Part shown: positions 1-9,565 of the stretch, one piece after another
Position numbering within the stretch: the stretch's first letter is position 1
How the letters are laid out: each line of letters opens with the position of its first letter
Origin: Mariniphaga sp040772505
Lineage (GTDB): Bacteria; Bacteroidota; Bacteroidia; Bacteroidales; Prolixibacteraceae
Direction of reading: 5' to 3'
Length of the DNA stretch: 64,000 nucleotides
Assembly: GCA_040772505.1 (NCBI GenBank)
Contig: JAXGYA010000005.1
Location: forward strand, 124,001-188,000
Translations under genes and position numbers: made by a program
Notes under the pieces: generated by a model
The model's database searches: none
The model's input: only the letters and a program-made list of their open reading frames with translations
What the model was told of the DNA's origin: nothing

Positions 1-1710
1 TTTGATGTCAATCAAATGGCAGAAGAAAAGCCGGCATTCATTTTTCGGGGATACTCCATTAGTCCCGACAACAGCAAAGCAGCCTATTTTTTCAACGAAA
101 CGGGATCTTTTGCTGAATTTATTCTAAAAATCAGGGATTTGAACACAGGCAAAGATATTGGATTCGAAATAAACGGAGCAAAATCGGTTGCCTGGGCAAA
201 CGACAGTGAAACGCTGTTCTACAGCACAATAGACAACACACTTCGTTCAAGTAAAATCTGGCGGCAAAATGTAAATGAAGCCAAGGGAACAGAGATATAT
301 GAAGAAACTGATCTGAGATTTACCACCCACGTTATGGGAAGTAAAACCAAACAGTTCATCTTTATCAGTTCCAGAAGTTCAACTACCAGCGAGGAGCGTT
401 TTATTTCAGCCGACCGTCCGGGTGATGTTTTTCAGATGTTTTTACCCCGCACTCAGGATGTTGAGTATGATGTATATGCCCACGGGGAGAAATTTATTGT
501 ACGCTATAAAGACAATGAAAACCTGAACGGGATGATTTATGAAGTTCCGCTGGAAGACTTTGCGGATAAATCAAAATGGAAAGAGTTGATTCCCCACCGT
601 CACGACTCGCGTATTGAGTCGGTTGATGTGCTTCAGGAATACCTTTCGGTGCAATTCCGCAGAAATGGTTTGTCCGAAATTGAAATCCTGTCGCTGGTGA
701 ACGATGAAGAACCGCATCTGATTTCATTTCCCGAACCTGTCTATTCCGTATTGCTAAGCGGAAATCCGGAATATGAGGCAACCACAGTACGTTACAGCTA
801 CAGCTCGCTCAACCGGCCAACTACGCTTTTTGAATATAATATTCCGGACCAAGAGAGCAAAATTCTTAAAGTGCAGGAGGTGCCCTCAGGATTTAATCCC
901 GGTGATTACACCGTAGAGCGATTATGGGCAACTGCCGGAGATGGTGTAAAAGTGCCTATGGCAATAGTTTACAGGAAAGGGTTGAAAAGAGATGGTAGCA
1001 ACCCTGCCCTGCTCTATTCCTACGGAAGCTATGGTATCAATACAGATGTCTATTTCAGAGCTAATTTATACAGCCTGATTGACCGGGGTTTTGTTTTTGC
1101 CATAGCACAAATCCGCGGCGGCAGTGATTTTGGTGAGCAATGGTATGAGGATGGTAAAATGCTGAAAAAGAAAAATACATTCACAGATTTCATTGCCTGC
1201 AGCGAGCTCTTAATTCGTGAAAAATACACTTCACCCAAAAAGCTGGCTGCAATGGGTGGCAGCGCCGGCGGACTGCTGATGGGGGCTGTGGCGAACATGC
1301 GCCCCGAACTTTATCAAACCATTGTGGCACAAGTGCCTTTTGTTGATGTCATCAACACCATGCTTGACCACACACTCCCGCTTACCACACGTGAATATGA
1401 GGAGTGGGGAAACCCCAATGAAGAGGAATATTACAACTACATACTCTCTTACTCACCCTACGACAACATTAAAGCTCAAAATTACCCCAATATATTAGTC
1501 ACGGGAGGTATCAACGACTCGCAGGTACTGTTTCACGAACCTGCAAAATATGTGGCTAAACTTCGTGCAATGAAAACCGACAACAACCTTTTGTTGTTAC
1601 ACATGAATATGGATTCAGGACATGGCGGCGCTACCGGACGCTACGATGGTATTAAAGAAATCGCATTCGAGTATGCCTTTATTTTAAACCGGGTGGGAAT
1701 TGACAAATAG
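1..1710 (+). CDS. ptrB: Oligopeptidase B (S9A serine peptidase), 5' end cut by window
   Basis: Serine oligopeptidase of the prolyl oligopeptidase family, which cleaves short peptides after basic residues. The reading frame is open from base 1, and the residues before the first Met (FDVNQ) match the LDVN-x-MA stretch of the family, so Met16 is internal and the true start lies upstream. The N-terminal half is the beta-propeller part. The C-terminal alpha/beta hydrolase carries GGSAGG, with the Ser codon at 1261-1263, then an Asp in GGINDSQV and a His in DSGHGG, giving a full catalytic triad. No signal peptide can be judged because the 5' end is missing. The next gene follows after 15 bases in the same direction and may be co-transcribed. 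Oligopeptidase B is preferred over prolyl oligopeptidase from the overall pattern (QIRGGSDFGEQWYEDGK), with good confidence. Confidence 0.9.
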   Translation, partial: FDVNQMAEEKPAFIFRGYSISPDNSKAAYFFNETGSFAEFILKIRDLNTGKDIGFEINGAKSVAWANDSETLFYSTIDNTLRSSKIWRQNVNEAKGTEIYEETDLRFTTHVMGSKTKQFIFISSRSSTTSEERFISADRPGDVFQMFLPRTQDVEYDVYAHGEKFIVRYKDNENLNGMIYEVPLEDFADKSKWKELIPHRHDSRIESVDVLQEYLSVQFRRNGLSEIEILSLVNDEEPHLISFPEPVYSVLLSGNPEYEATTVRYSYSSLNRPTTLFEYNIPDQESKILKVQEVPSGFNPGDYTVERLWATAGDGVKVPMAIVYRKGLKRDGSNPALLYSYGSYGINTDVYFRANLYSLIDRGFVFAIAQIRGGSDFGEQWYEDGKMLKKKNTFTDFIACSELLIREKYTSPKKLAAMGGSAGGLLMGAVANMRPELYQTIVAQVPFVDVINTMLDHTLPLTTREYEEWGNPNEEEYYNYILSYSPYDNIKAQNYPNILVTGGINDSQVLFHEPAKYVAKLRAMKTDNNLLLLHMNMDSGHGGATGRYDGIKEIAFEYAFILNRVGIDK

Positions 1711-1725
1711 CTCAAATAACAAAAA

Positions 1726-2082
1726 ATGATCCAAATAAAAAGAGTTTACGAAGAATTGGGAGATGACGACGGACATCGCATTTTAATCGACCGGCTCTGG
1801 CCGCGTGGGATAAGCAAGGAAAATGCACACATTGACTTGTGGCTAAAAGAGATTGCTCCATCTACAGAGCTCCGGAAGTGGTTTAATCACGATCCGGAGA
1901 AGTGGGAAGAGTTCAAAAAATTATATAGAGATGAGCTTTCCGAAAAAAAAGAGATGATAAATCAAATCAAAGAGTTGGAGCAGAAACATGAAACGGTTAC
2001 GTTACTCTTTTCGGCAAAAGATACCGAACATGCCAATGCCAAAGTTCTGTTTGAAGTGCTGGAGGAGAAGAAATCCAAGTAA
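1726..2082 (+). CDS. DUF488 family protein (YeaO-like)
   Basis: A 118-residue cytosolic protein of the DUF488/YeaO family. It has the hallmark N-terminal stretch RILIDRLWPRGISK (around residues 18-31) followed by WLKEIAPSTELRKWFNHDPEKW, and the C-terminal LLFSAKDTEHANAKVL. The biochemical role of the family is not established. Length is normal for the family and there is no signal peptide. It starts 15 bases after the oligopeptidase gene and is probably read from the same transcript. No Shine-Dalgarno is evident, as is usual in this phylum. Confidence 0.88.
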   Translation: MIQIKRVYEELGDDDGHRILIDRLWPRGISKENAHIDLWLKEIAPSTELRKWFNHDPEKWEEFKKLYRDELSEKKEMINQIKELEQKHETVTLLFSAKDTEHANAKVLFEVLEEKKSK

Positions 2083-2211
2083 AGCTCAAAGTTCAAATAA
2101 TTATTTTCGAATAGGCGCCATTATTAGATGCCCTTTTTGAAACCTTAGCCTTAACAGGATATTTTTGTATTTTTGTCTGCTGTATTTTTTGAGTAAATTA
2201 CTTGGCTGGAT

Positions 2212-2850
2212 ATGCACACCATTACAGAAATAAGACACCTTACAGAATCTACGTTTGTTCTGCAACTAGAACGCAGGAGACTGCCGTTTCAAACAGGGCA
2301 GTTTGTAATGCTGCGTCGTCCCGGCTCCATTGAGCAGCGTGAATATTCCGTTTACAGCGGCGAGCAGGATGACTTTCTGGAAGTGCTTGTGCGTGAAATC
2401 ACTGGCGGGAGGGTATCTCCCGGATTGAAAAAAATGAAACCCGGCAATCAGCTTGAAGTGGAAGGAGCTTTTGGTTTTTTTAGGTTTCAGCCCGATTCGT
2501 TTCCTTTTCAGAAATTTATGTTTATTGCCACCGGCACGGGAATAAGCCCGTTTCACAGTTTTGTGAAAACGTTTCCCGGTTTAAACTACAGGCTCATTCA
2601 CGGGGTTCGCTACGGGCGGGAAGCATACGAGCACGAACATTTTGACAAACAACGAATTACGCTATGCACCTCACAAGACACGACCGGAAACTTTCACGGA
2701 CGGGTTACTGATTATCTGAAAACTCAGAAAATTGAGAACAATACACACTATTTTCTATGCGGCAACAGCGAGATGATTTATGAAGCTTTTGATATTCTGA
2801 CTACCAGCAATATTCCGGCAGAAAATATTTATACAGAAGTATATTTTTAA
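2212..2850 (+). CDS. Ferredoxin-NADP reductase-like FAD/NAD-binding oxidoreductase
   Basis: A 212-residue flavoprotein reductase of the ferredoxin-NADP+ reductase fold. An N-terminal FAD-binding barrel carries the REYSVYS motif (residues 43-49; R-x-Y-S contacts FAD). The C-terminal nucleotide-binding domain carries GTGISPF (106-112) and CGNSEMIYE, and the protein ends in an aromatic residue (EVYF), as plant-type and Fpr-type reductases do. It is likely a soluble NAD(P)H-dependent electron transfer enzyme; the partner, ferredoxin or flavodoxin, cannot be told from the context. A TATTTTTG sequence at 2168-2175 could be a -7 element, but no well-spaced TTTG box precedes it. Confidence 0.85.
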   Translation: MHTITEIRHLTESTFVLQLERRRLPFQTGQFVMLRRPGSIEQREYSVYSGEQDDFLEVLVREITGGRVSPGLKKMKPGNQLEVEGAFGFFRFQPDSFPFQKFMFIATGTGISPFHSFVKTFPGLNYRLIHGVRYGREAYEHEHFDKQRITLCTSQDTTGNFHGRVTDYLKTQKIENNTHYFLCGNSEMIYEAFDILTTSNIPAENIYTEVYF

Positions 2851-2977
2851 TAAACAATGAATTATCCATGATTTTTCACGACACAGGAGAATGATAAAAA
2901 TATTTGCAAACTTCAAATATTAACTTTGATAAAATATAATATGAATCGCTTTGAATGCGATTAAATAATTAGAAAAA

Positions 2978-4318
2978 ATGAAATACCACATAATTACATT
3001 AGGCTGCCAGATGAATATTTCCGACAGTGAGCGGACGATTTCCGTACTCAACAAAGCAGGATATTCATGGACAGACAACGAAGAAGAAGCCGGATTGATT
3101 GGGATTTTAGCATGTTCGGTAAGACAAAAAGCGATTGATAAGGTCTATTCGCGTATTCATAAATGGAACAAGTGGAAAAACCATAAAAATTTGATTACAT
3201 TCATTTCGGGTTGTATTCTTCCGGATGATCACGAAAGATTTCTGAAACTATTTGACATCACTTTTCAGATGAAAGATCTTCCTAAGCTGCCGGAGATGAT
3301 CAGCAACTATGGAGTTACCACTCCAGTCCCCTTGAGTCCGAGAATAGATCCGTATAACGAAAACATTGAAGAATTCTGGGATGTTGCTCCAGCATACCAA
3401 TCAGACTTTGAGGCATTCATACCCATTCAGAACGGTTGCGACAAGTTTTGCAGTTTTTGTGCAGTGCCCTTCACCCGCGGGCGTGAAGTGAGCCGCCCGT
3501 CAAGGGATGTGCTTGCCGAAGTGGCTCTGCTGGTTGCTCGGGGTTATAAATCCATCACCCTGTTAGGGCAGAATGTCAATTCTTACGGTTTGGACAAAAA
3601 AGGAGAGGAAATTTTGTTTCCGGAACTGCTTCGTCAGGTTGGAGAGCTGGGAAACAAACTGGACAGGGAGTTCTGGGTCTATTTCACTTCACCGCATCCG
3701 CGCGACATGACCGATGAGGTAATTGAAATCATCTCACGCTATCCGGTGCTGGCAAAGCAGATTCACCTGCCTATGCAAAGCGGCGACGACAAGGTGCTCA
3801 TTCGAATGAACCGAAAGCACAACATGGATAAATACCGTAAAATTGTAGAATCGATCCGCACTATTTTGCCACAAGCAACCCTTTTCACCGACATCATTGT
3901 AGGATTTACCGGCGAAACCGAAGAGCAGTTTGAGAACACGCGGAAAGCTATGGAAGAGATTAAATTTAACATGGCTTATACTGCAATTTATTCTCCCCGT
4001 CCGGGAGCAGCAAGTCACCGCTGGAATGATGATGTGCCGCTTGAAGAGAAAAAAAGGCGCCTGCATGTGTTAACCGAAGAGCTGCAAAAGCACAATATTG
4101 TTTTTAACAAAAGTTTGGTTGGAAAAACAATGCGTGTGCTGGTGCGCGGCAAAGACCGCAAAGAGGGGTTCTTATCAGCGCATACGGAAGGGAAACTTAT
4201 TGTGCGTTTTCCGGCTGAAGAGCAGAATTTAATCGGACAGTTTGCCGATATAAAAATCACAAGCGCATCAGATTTTTCACTTGAGGGAGAATTGGTTAAG
4301 CAGATGGAACTTGTTTAG
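2978..4318 (+). CDS. miaB: MiaB-type tRNA methylthiotransferase (radical SAM), divergent
   Basis: Radical SAM methylthiotransferase that would add a methylthio group to isopentenyl-A37 of tRNA. The N-terminal UPF0004 domain has the MiaB signature TLGCQMNISDSE with Cys10, Cys46 and Cys79, the ligands of the auxiliary 4Fe-4S cluster. The radical SAM cluster is C154-x3-C158-x2-C161 (CDKFCSFC). A C-terminal TRAM-like domain (about residues 380-440) would bind tRNA. The usual MiaB segments around the second and third Cys are altered (LACSVRQKA; SGCILPDDHER instead of GC-x-AQ), so this is a divergent branch and could be a paralogue. The length of 446 residues is typical. A TAACTTTG at 2921-2928 resembles a Bacteroidota -7 element, but its TTTG partner is only 14 bases upstream. 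Confidence 0.83.
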   Translation: MKYHIITLGCQMNISDSERTISVLNKAGYSWTDNEEEAGLIGILACSVRQKAIDKVYSRIHKWNKWKNHKNLITFISGCILPDDHERFLKLFDITFQMKDLPKLPEMISNYGVTTPVPLSPRIDPYNENIEEFWDVAPAYQSDFEAFIPIQNGCDKFCSFCAVPFTRGREVSRPSRDVLAEVALLVARGYKSITLLGQNVNSYGLDKKGEEILFPELLRQVGELGNKLDREFWVYFTSPHPRDMTDEVIEIISRYPVLAKQIHLPMQSGDDKVLIRMNRKHNMDKYRKIVESIRTILPQATLFTDIIVGFTGETEEQFENTRKAMEEIKFNMAYTAIYSPRPGAASHRWNDDVPLEEKKRRLHVLTEELQKHNIVFNKSLVGKTMRVLVRGKDRKEGFLSAHTEGKLIVRFPAEEQNLIGQFADIKITSASDFSLEGELVKQMELV

Positions 4319-4380
4319 GTCAGTTTCATTTCTATGCCAATGAAATTCTGTTTATTTTTGAACCAATGGAATAATCTTTC

Positions 4381-4416
4381 GTGCTTTTGTGGCGATAAAA
4401 TTCGCCACCAAAACAC
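4381..4416. repeat. Imperfect inverted repeat in intergenic region
   Basis: Two 15-base arms at 4381-4395 and 4402-4416 are inverted copies with two mismatches around a 6-base loop. The wording (CTTTTGTGGCGA / TCGCCACCAAAAC followed by ACACTAAGACACAG) resembles a degenerate copy of the CACAAAG-type repeat scattered in intergenic DNA of many Bacteroidota; that family link is from memory. It lies between the miaB-like gene and the DPP-IV gene and may act as a weak terminator. Confidence 0.5.
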
Positions 4417-4489
4417 TAAGACACAGAAAAATCACGAAAGCGAAAAGACTAAAGTAAGAAGTTATAAAAATAAATAATTGAAAATCAAC

Positions 4490-6694
4490 ATGATTGCGAT
4501 GAAGAAAATTGGATTGGTAATTCTCATATGCCTGACAACTTTTACCACAAAGGCTCAAACCGGCAGTAAAATCACACCCGAAGACATTTTTACAAACCAC
4601 ACCTTCAGGCAGGAAACCGTTACCGGACTACGCTCAATGAACGATGGCGAGCATTACACAACCTTGGAAAATTCCACCCGCATTGTAAAAAACAGCTACA
4701 AAACCGGAAAAGCTGTTGATGTTCTGTTCGACATCACAAAGATCGACAGAGCTCCCATTTCATCGTTTCAGGATTACGAATTGAGTGAGGACGAAACAAA
4801 AATCTTGTTGCTCACAGACCGAAAACCGGTTTACCGCCGGTCATTTACCGCACAGTACTATGTCTGGAATTCGGTTACCGAAGATTTTGATCCTCTTTCA
4901 GAAAAAGGGGCACAACAGCAGGCCACCTTCTCTCCCGATGGCGACCGCGTGGCTTTTGTGCGTGACAACAACATCTTCATAAAAAGTTTGAAATTTGGCA
5001 CTGAAACTCAAATCACATGGGATGGCAAAAAAAATGAGATAATCAACGGGATTCCCGATTGGGTTTATGAAGAGGAATTTGGATTTAGCAAGGCGTTCTG
5101 GTGGTCGCCCGACAGCAAGTTCCTTGCTTTTCTGAAATTTGATGAAAGAGAAGTGCCGGAATACAGCATGACTTTGTTTGCCGGTGAAAAACCAAGCCTT
5201 GAGAGCAACAAGCTTTATCCCGGTCAGGAAACTTTTAAATACCCGAAGGCGGGAGAAAAAAATTCCGTGGTTACGGTGAAAAGTTATGAGATTTACTCAA
5301 AACTGACCATAGATGTTCAAACAGGGGATAATCCCGATATATACATTCCCAGGCTGAAATGGACACCCGACTCCAAAGACCTAGTAGTTATGCGCCTGAA
5401 CCGCAAACAAAACCAGCTGGATGTTCTGTATGCCAATCCGTTTACCGGCGAAAGCCATCCCATTTTAACAGAAAAAAACAGCCGCTTCATAGATGAAGAC
5501 TTTCTGGATGCATTCACTTATCTTGATGACGGGCGGTTTCTTGTGCTGAGCGAGCGCAGCGGATGGTCGCATCTCTATCTCTATGACAGACTGGGATTTG
5601 CGCAAGGACAGCTCACTAAAGGTGATTTTGATGTTACCGGATTTTATGGATACGACAAAACCCAAAAGGTTTTTTATTATCAGGCTGCTGCTGAATCACC
5701 CCTACGGCGTGAGGTCTATTTCATCAGCGAAGACGGCAAAAAACAGGGAAAAATCTCAACAGAAAAGGGAACCAATCATGCCGCTTTCAGTAAAAATTTC
5801 AATTACTACATCAATTATTTCAGCAACAGTGAGACACCGTTGCAGGTCGTGCTGTATGATAAGAAAAACAATCCCATCCGCACATTGCAGGATAACACCT
5901 TGCTAAAAGGAAGACTGCAAAATTTCAGGCTTCCGCAAAAGGAGTTTTTCAAATTCACTACTGCCGATGGTGTTGAGTTGAACGGCTATATGATAAAACC
6001 CATAGGATTTGATTCGTCGAAAAAATACCCGGTATTGATCACTCAATACAGTGGACCAAATTCCCAAAGTGTTTCCGACTCGTGGAAAGGCGTTTCATGG
6101 AATGATTACCTGGCACAGGAAGGCTTTCTGGTGGTTTCGGTTGATCCACGCGGCACGGCGGCACGGGGAGAAAATTTCCGAAAAATGACCTACATGCAGT
6201 TGGGGAAATATGAGTCGGACGACATAGTTGAAACTGCAAGGCATTTAGGCACACTGCCTTATGTTGATGCCGGCAACATTGCCATATTCGGCTGGAGCTA
6301 CGGCGGATTTATGACCCTGCTTGCCATGGAAAAAGGTGGAGAGTTGTTTAAAGCTGGCATTGCGGTTGCCCCGGTTACCAGCTGGCGGTTTTATGACACC
6401 ATCTACACTGAGCGGTTTATGAGCACACCGCGTGACAATCCGGAAGGTTATGATGAAAACTCACCGCTCACCCATGCCGCAAAAATTAAAGGCAGACTGT
6501 TGATTATTCATGGCTTGGCAGATGACAATGTTCATGCTCAAAACACTTTCGAGTTTACCGAAAAGCTGGTGCAGGCAGGGATTCAGTTCGACATGGCTAT
6601 ATACACAAACCGCGACCATAGCATTCGCGGCGGAAATACAACAATGCATCTTTACACCAGAATGACAAATTTCCTAAAGGAGTATTTGCAGTAA
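4490..6694 (+). CDS. Dipeptidyl peptidase IV-type S9B peptidase, exported
   Basis: Exported serine exopeptidase of family S9B, which removes N-terminal dipeptides, usually X-Pro or X-Ala, in the periplasm or at the cell surface. A signal peptide is clear (KKIGLVILICLTTFTTKAQ). The eight-blade propeller region carries DWVYEEE, the Glu pair that binds the substrate amino terminus. The catalytic domain has GWSYGG (Ser codon 6296-6298), HGLADDNVH (Asp) and NRDHSIRGG (His), a complete triad. About 735 residues is the usual length. The frame extends to a TTG at 4478, but ATG at 4490 or 4499 (MKKIGL) fits the signal peptide better. The 3' end lies 16 bases from the convergent gene. Confidence 0.9.
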   Translation: MIAMKKIGLVILICLTTFTTKAQTGSKITPEDIFTNHTFRQETVTGLRSMNDGEHYTTLENSTRIVKNSYKTGKAVDVLFDITKIDRAPISSFQDYELSEDETKILLLTDRKPVYRRSFTAQYYVWNSVTEDFDPLSEKGAQQQATFSPDGDRVAFVRDNNIFIKSLKFGTETQITWDGKKNEIINGIPDWVYEEEFGFSKAFWWSPDSKFLAFLKFDEREVPEYSMTLFAGEKPSLESNKLYPGQETFKYPKAGEKNSVVTVKSYEIYSKLTIDVQTGDNPDIYIPRLKWTPDSKDLVVMRLNRKQNQLDVLYANPFTGESHPILTEKNSRFIDEDFLDAFTYLDDGRFLVLSERSGWSHLYLYDRLGFAQGQLTKGDFDVTGFYGYDKTQKVFYYQAAAESPLRREVYFISEDGKKQGKISTEKGTNHAAFSKNFNYYINYFSNSETPLQVVLYDKKNNPIRTLQDNTLLKGRLQNFRLPQKEFFKFTTADGVELNGYMIKPIGFDSSKKYPVLITQYSGPNSQSVSDSWKGVSWNDYLAQEGFLVVSVDPRGTAARGENFRKMTYMQLGKYESDDIVETARHLGTLPYVDAGNIAIFGWSYGGFMTLLAMEKGGELFKAGIAVAPVTSWRFYDTIYTERFMSTPRDNPEGYDENSPLTHAAKIKGRLLIIHGLADDNVHAQNTFEFTEKLVQAGIQFDMAIYTNRDHSIRGGNTTMHLYTRMTNFLKEYLQ

Positions 6695-6710
6695 ATGTGA
6701 AAATATACAA

Positions 6711-8039
6711 TCATCTCTTCTGACACAATACGTTTAACGTACCGCCTTTCCCGATGCTTCCGCCACTGCTGACAGAGCCCCGGTTGCTTGTAACAACAGA
6801 ATTGGTGTTGGAAATTGTGCCCCCGCTGCCGGTAATTTCACCGCTATTGGTTGCTTCACAGGAATTTGCATCAGCATCCAGTTTAACAAGGAAAAAATCG
6901 GCATATCCTTCACCAAAGGACTTTGTTGAACCACCAACCGCATAACCGCCGTCACTTGTCTGGCAGATTGAATTCCCGGAGTCGCTGGCTGACCCGCCAA
7001 TAGTCTTTGTCCATTCCAAATCGCCGGCTGGATTTAATCTGACAACATAAAAATCATAACTCCCTGCACCAAAAGAGAAAGTTTGACCCCCAATCAAAAA
7101 ACCGCCATCGCGGGTTTGCACTATTGAATTGCCTGAATCCCAGTCTTTACCGCCAATCGTTTTTGTCCACAACAACTCTCCGGAAGCATTCAGTCTGATC
7201 ACATAAACATCTGCATATCCGGTGCCAAAGGATTTCGTGTTACCTGTAATTATATAACCGCCATCAAGGGTCTGGCAGATTGATTTCCCCAAATCGGAAT
7301 CAGTGCCGCCAATGGCTTTCTCCCACTGCAAATTGCCGGAAGCATCCAGTTTAACCACATAAACATCAGATTTTCCGGCTCCAAACGAAGATGTTGCTCC
7401 TGTAAAAACATAACCGCCGTCGTGTGTCTGACGGATTGAGCTGCACCAGTCATCAGCTGCTCCGCCAATAGTTTTGCTCCATTCCAAATCGCCGGAAGAG
7501 TCCAGTTTTACTACATACGCATCCGGATTTCCGGTGCTATACGAAGCAGACATTCCTCCTATTATGAATCCACCATCAGTTGTCTGATGAATAGAACTGC
7601 CTATATCCTGTCCTGCACCGCCAATGGTTCTGCTCCATTCCAAATCGCCGGAAGAGCCTAATTTTACTACATAAATATCCGCATTACCGGCGCCAAAGGA
7701 GGTAGTATATCCTGTAATCACATAACCGCCGCCGCGGGTCTGGCAAACGGAATTTCCAGATTCATGATTTCTGCCGCCAATGGTCTTTGTCCATTGCAAA
7801 TGCCCTGAACCGGTCAACTTCACTACATAAACATCACTATTTCCCGCGCCAAAAGAATCCGTATGCCCCGTCATTACATAGCCGCCATCATGGGTTTGCT
7901 GCATGGAAGTGCCCGACTCAAAACCTTCACCGCCAATAACCCAGGCTCCCTGCTGAGCAATTCTTTGCGAAAACAATGGTGAACACGACAGAATGAGTAT
8001 CAAAAGACAAAAACCCAACACCCTTGCTTTGCTTTTCAT
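6711..8039 (-). CDS. Secreted seven-blade beta-propeller repeat protein
   Basis: The function is unknown. The protein is built from seven repeats of about 50 residues of the form GGY-x4-T-x-SFGAG-x2-D-x-YVVKL-x2-SG-x-L-x-W-x-KTIGG-x3-D-x-G-x-SI-x-QT-x-D, the pattern expected for a seven-bladed beta-propeller. Position 8039 (MKSKARVLGF...) is preferred as the start because it puts a hydrophobic signal peptide ending near FSQ at the N-terminus; the frame stays open to 8129. The C-terminal 45 residues are Gly/Ser/Asn/Thr-rich with two Cys (SCEATNSG... LNVLCQ) and show no recognisable T9SS sorting domain. It is likely extracytoplasmic. Similar repeat proteins are common in Bacteroidota, but none known to me has a proven role. 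Confidence 0.75.
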   Translation of the reverse strand: MKSKARVLGFCLLILILSCSPLFSQRIAQQGAWVIGGEGFESGTSMQQTHDGGYVMTGHTDSFGAGNSDVYVVKLTGSGHLQWTKTIGGRNHESGNSVCQTRGGGYVITGYTTSFGAGNADIYVVKLGSSGDLEWSRTIGGAGQDIGSSIHQTTDGGFIIGGMSASYSTGNPDAYVVKLDSSGDLEWSKTIGGAADDWCSSIRQTHDGGYVFTGATSSFGAGKSDVYVVKLDASGNLQWEKAIGGTDSDLGKSICQTLDGGYIITGNTKSFGTGYADVYVIRLNASGELLWTKTIGGKDWDSGNSIVQTRDGGFLIGGQTFSFGAGSYDFYVVRLNPAGDLEWTKTIGGSASDSGNSICQTSDGGYAVGGSTKSFGEGYADFFLVKLDADANSCEATNSGEITGSGGTISNTNSVVTSNRGSVSSGGSIGKGGTLNVLCQKR

Positions 8040-8231
8040 CTCATGCATTAGCACACTTATCGCACAAAGAAATTTATTGAAACGAGGTTCCACGATTTGC
8101 ATTTTGCGTATTATATCATCTATGTCCACTACAAATTAATGAAGAAAAAACACAAAATGCAAAAGCCGAAATTATTGGATTCTGCTATGTTTCCGGTTCG
8201 TTAAAAAAACATTTAATTTGAATCTTTGCGT

Positions 8232-9473
8232 CTATTTTTTCCAATAGGGATCGTAATCTTCCAGTATTACCTTTTTAACAGCTTCAAGATAGCCAAATCC
8301 ATTCAGCATATCGGGCAGCAGGTAACTGCCTTCGACCCACTCATTCCAGGCATTAATCGTGATTAATTTAGGCTGCTCCGGATGGCTGTCTGCATATTTT
8401 TTTGCTTTTGAAAGCAGAGCGGCAAAGCTTTCGGGCGTATTATGATAATGAACCACATCTTTTTCTCCTTTTGCAGGAAACCTTGGCGTATCATCCCAGC
8501 CAACCGAGACACAGGGGAATAGCGGAATATCCAACAAAGCATCCATCTGCGTCCTGATTTTCACAGCATTGGCTCCATAAATCAGATAATCTTCGTTTAG
8601 ACCACCCATATTATACATTGCCACGCTGTTGAATCCCATTGCCTCTACCCTGCCGGTAAATCTTTTGGCTGCCTCTTCCGACATAATCGAACCGCCGCCC
8701 TGATTCCACTGAATATGTAGATCTGGAAATCCGGCCTTCTTAACTTCTTCCCTGAAATAATCCAGCGCTTTGCGGGTTTTCTCCAAACTTCCACCAAAAC
8801 TTTCAAGCAATTTATCCACACTAAAAACTGAAAACACCGGCATCCCGTCAATTTTAAAGTAGTTTGGACGCGTAAAATATTGCTTGATAACCCTGTCAAC
8901 TATAATTTTGAAATTCTCCTCATCAACCACAGCATTCCATAAAATGGAAGTATCGTCTTTGTATTTATGAACATTCCAGTAGTTATGCCTGACATCGTGA
9001 TTTGCCCACATGATATAAAACTGCATTTTAGCGTTGTTTTTGGCTTTCAGAAAACCGTCATTCAGTGCGCTTTCCAAAAAAGGGCCGCCGTCATACCAAT
9101 ACCAGTCATATACAAACACATTCACTCCATGGTCAACGGCAACATCAATCCATCTTTCCACAACCTCCGGGTCGTTGTCAGGTTCACATCCCCAAAGGGG
9201 CTGACGTGGCTGATAATGCCCGTCAAACCGGCGATCTCCCTTGTTAATCACCTCCCACTCGCCCACCCCTTCGGGCCACAAAATATCGCCAAAGCGTTCG
9301 TCGTGATGACAGGACGGCCAGATGTAGGCAGCCACATAATATTCACTTTCAGAGTTCTTTTCTGTTGTTTCATTCTGCACCGGTTGTGGTGAATTACATG
9401 AAAAAATCAGAAGGGAAATTAGAAAAACAGAAGCGCTCTTAAGAATTGATTTTCCACAAAAGTTTGATTTCAT
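8232..9473 (-). CDS. WbsX/GH99-like glycoside hydrolase family lipoprotein
   Basis: A 413-residue protein with an N-terminal lipoprotein-type signal (hydrophobic stretch then FSC, with Cys about residue 26). The mature part matches the WbsX family (PF14307), related to GH99/GH71-type alpha-glycan hydrolases. Visible marks are YYVAAYIWPSCHHDERFG at the start of the domain, DHGVNVFVYDWYWYDG, and the C-terminal ITINAWNEWVEGSYLLPD, a typical end of the barrel with acidic residues. The likely role is cutting or remodelling an alpha-linked polysaccharide at the cell envelope; the substrate is unknown. WbsX proteins were first linked to O-antigen loci, but this copy is exported and sits alone. Flanking genes are unrelated. 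Confidence 0.8.
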   Translation of the reverse strand: MKSNFCGKSILKSASVFLISLLIFSCNSPQPVQNETTEKNSESEYYVAAYIWPSCHHDERFGDILWPEGVGEWEVINKGDRRFDGHYQPRQPLWGCEPDNDPEVVERWIDVAVDHGVNVFVYDWYWYDGGPFLESALNDGFLKAKNNAKMQFYIMWANHDVRHNYWNVHKYKDDTSILWNAVVDEENFKIIVDRVIKQYFTRPNYFKIDGMPVFSVFSVDKLLESFGGSLEKTRKALDYFREEVKKAGFPDLHIQWNQGGGSIMSEEAAKRFTGRVEAMGFNSVAMYNMGGLNEDYLIYGANAVKIRTQMDALLDIPLFPCVSVGWDDTPRFPAKGEKDVVHYHNTPESFAALLSKAKKYADSHPEQPKLITINAWNEWVEGSYLLPDMLNGFGYLEAVKKVILEDYDPYWKK

Positions 9474-9565
9474 TGTATTAAAATATTAGTAAACAAATAG
9501 TTGATAAAATAATTCTTAACGCTCATAATCAAGCTTATACAGCTTTAGGATAAGTTGCAAAAACC

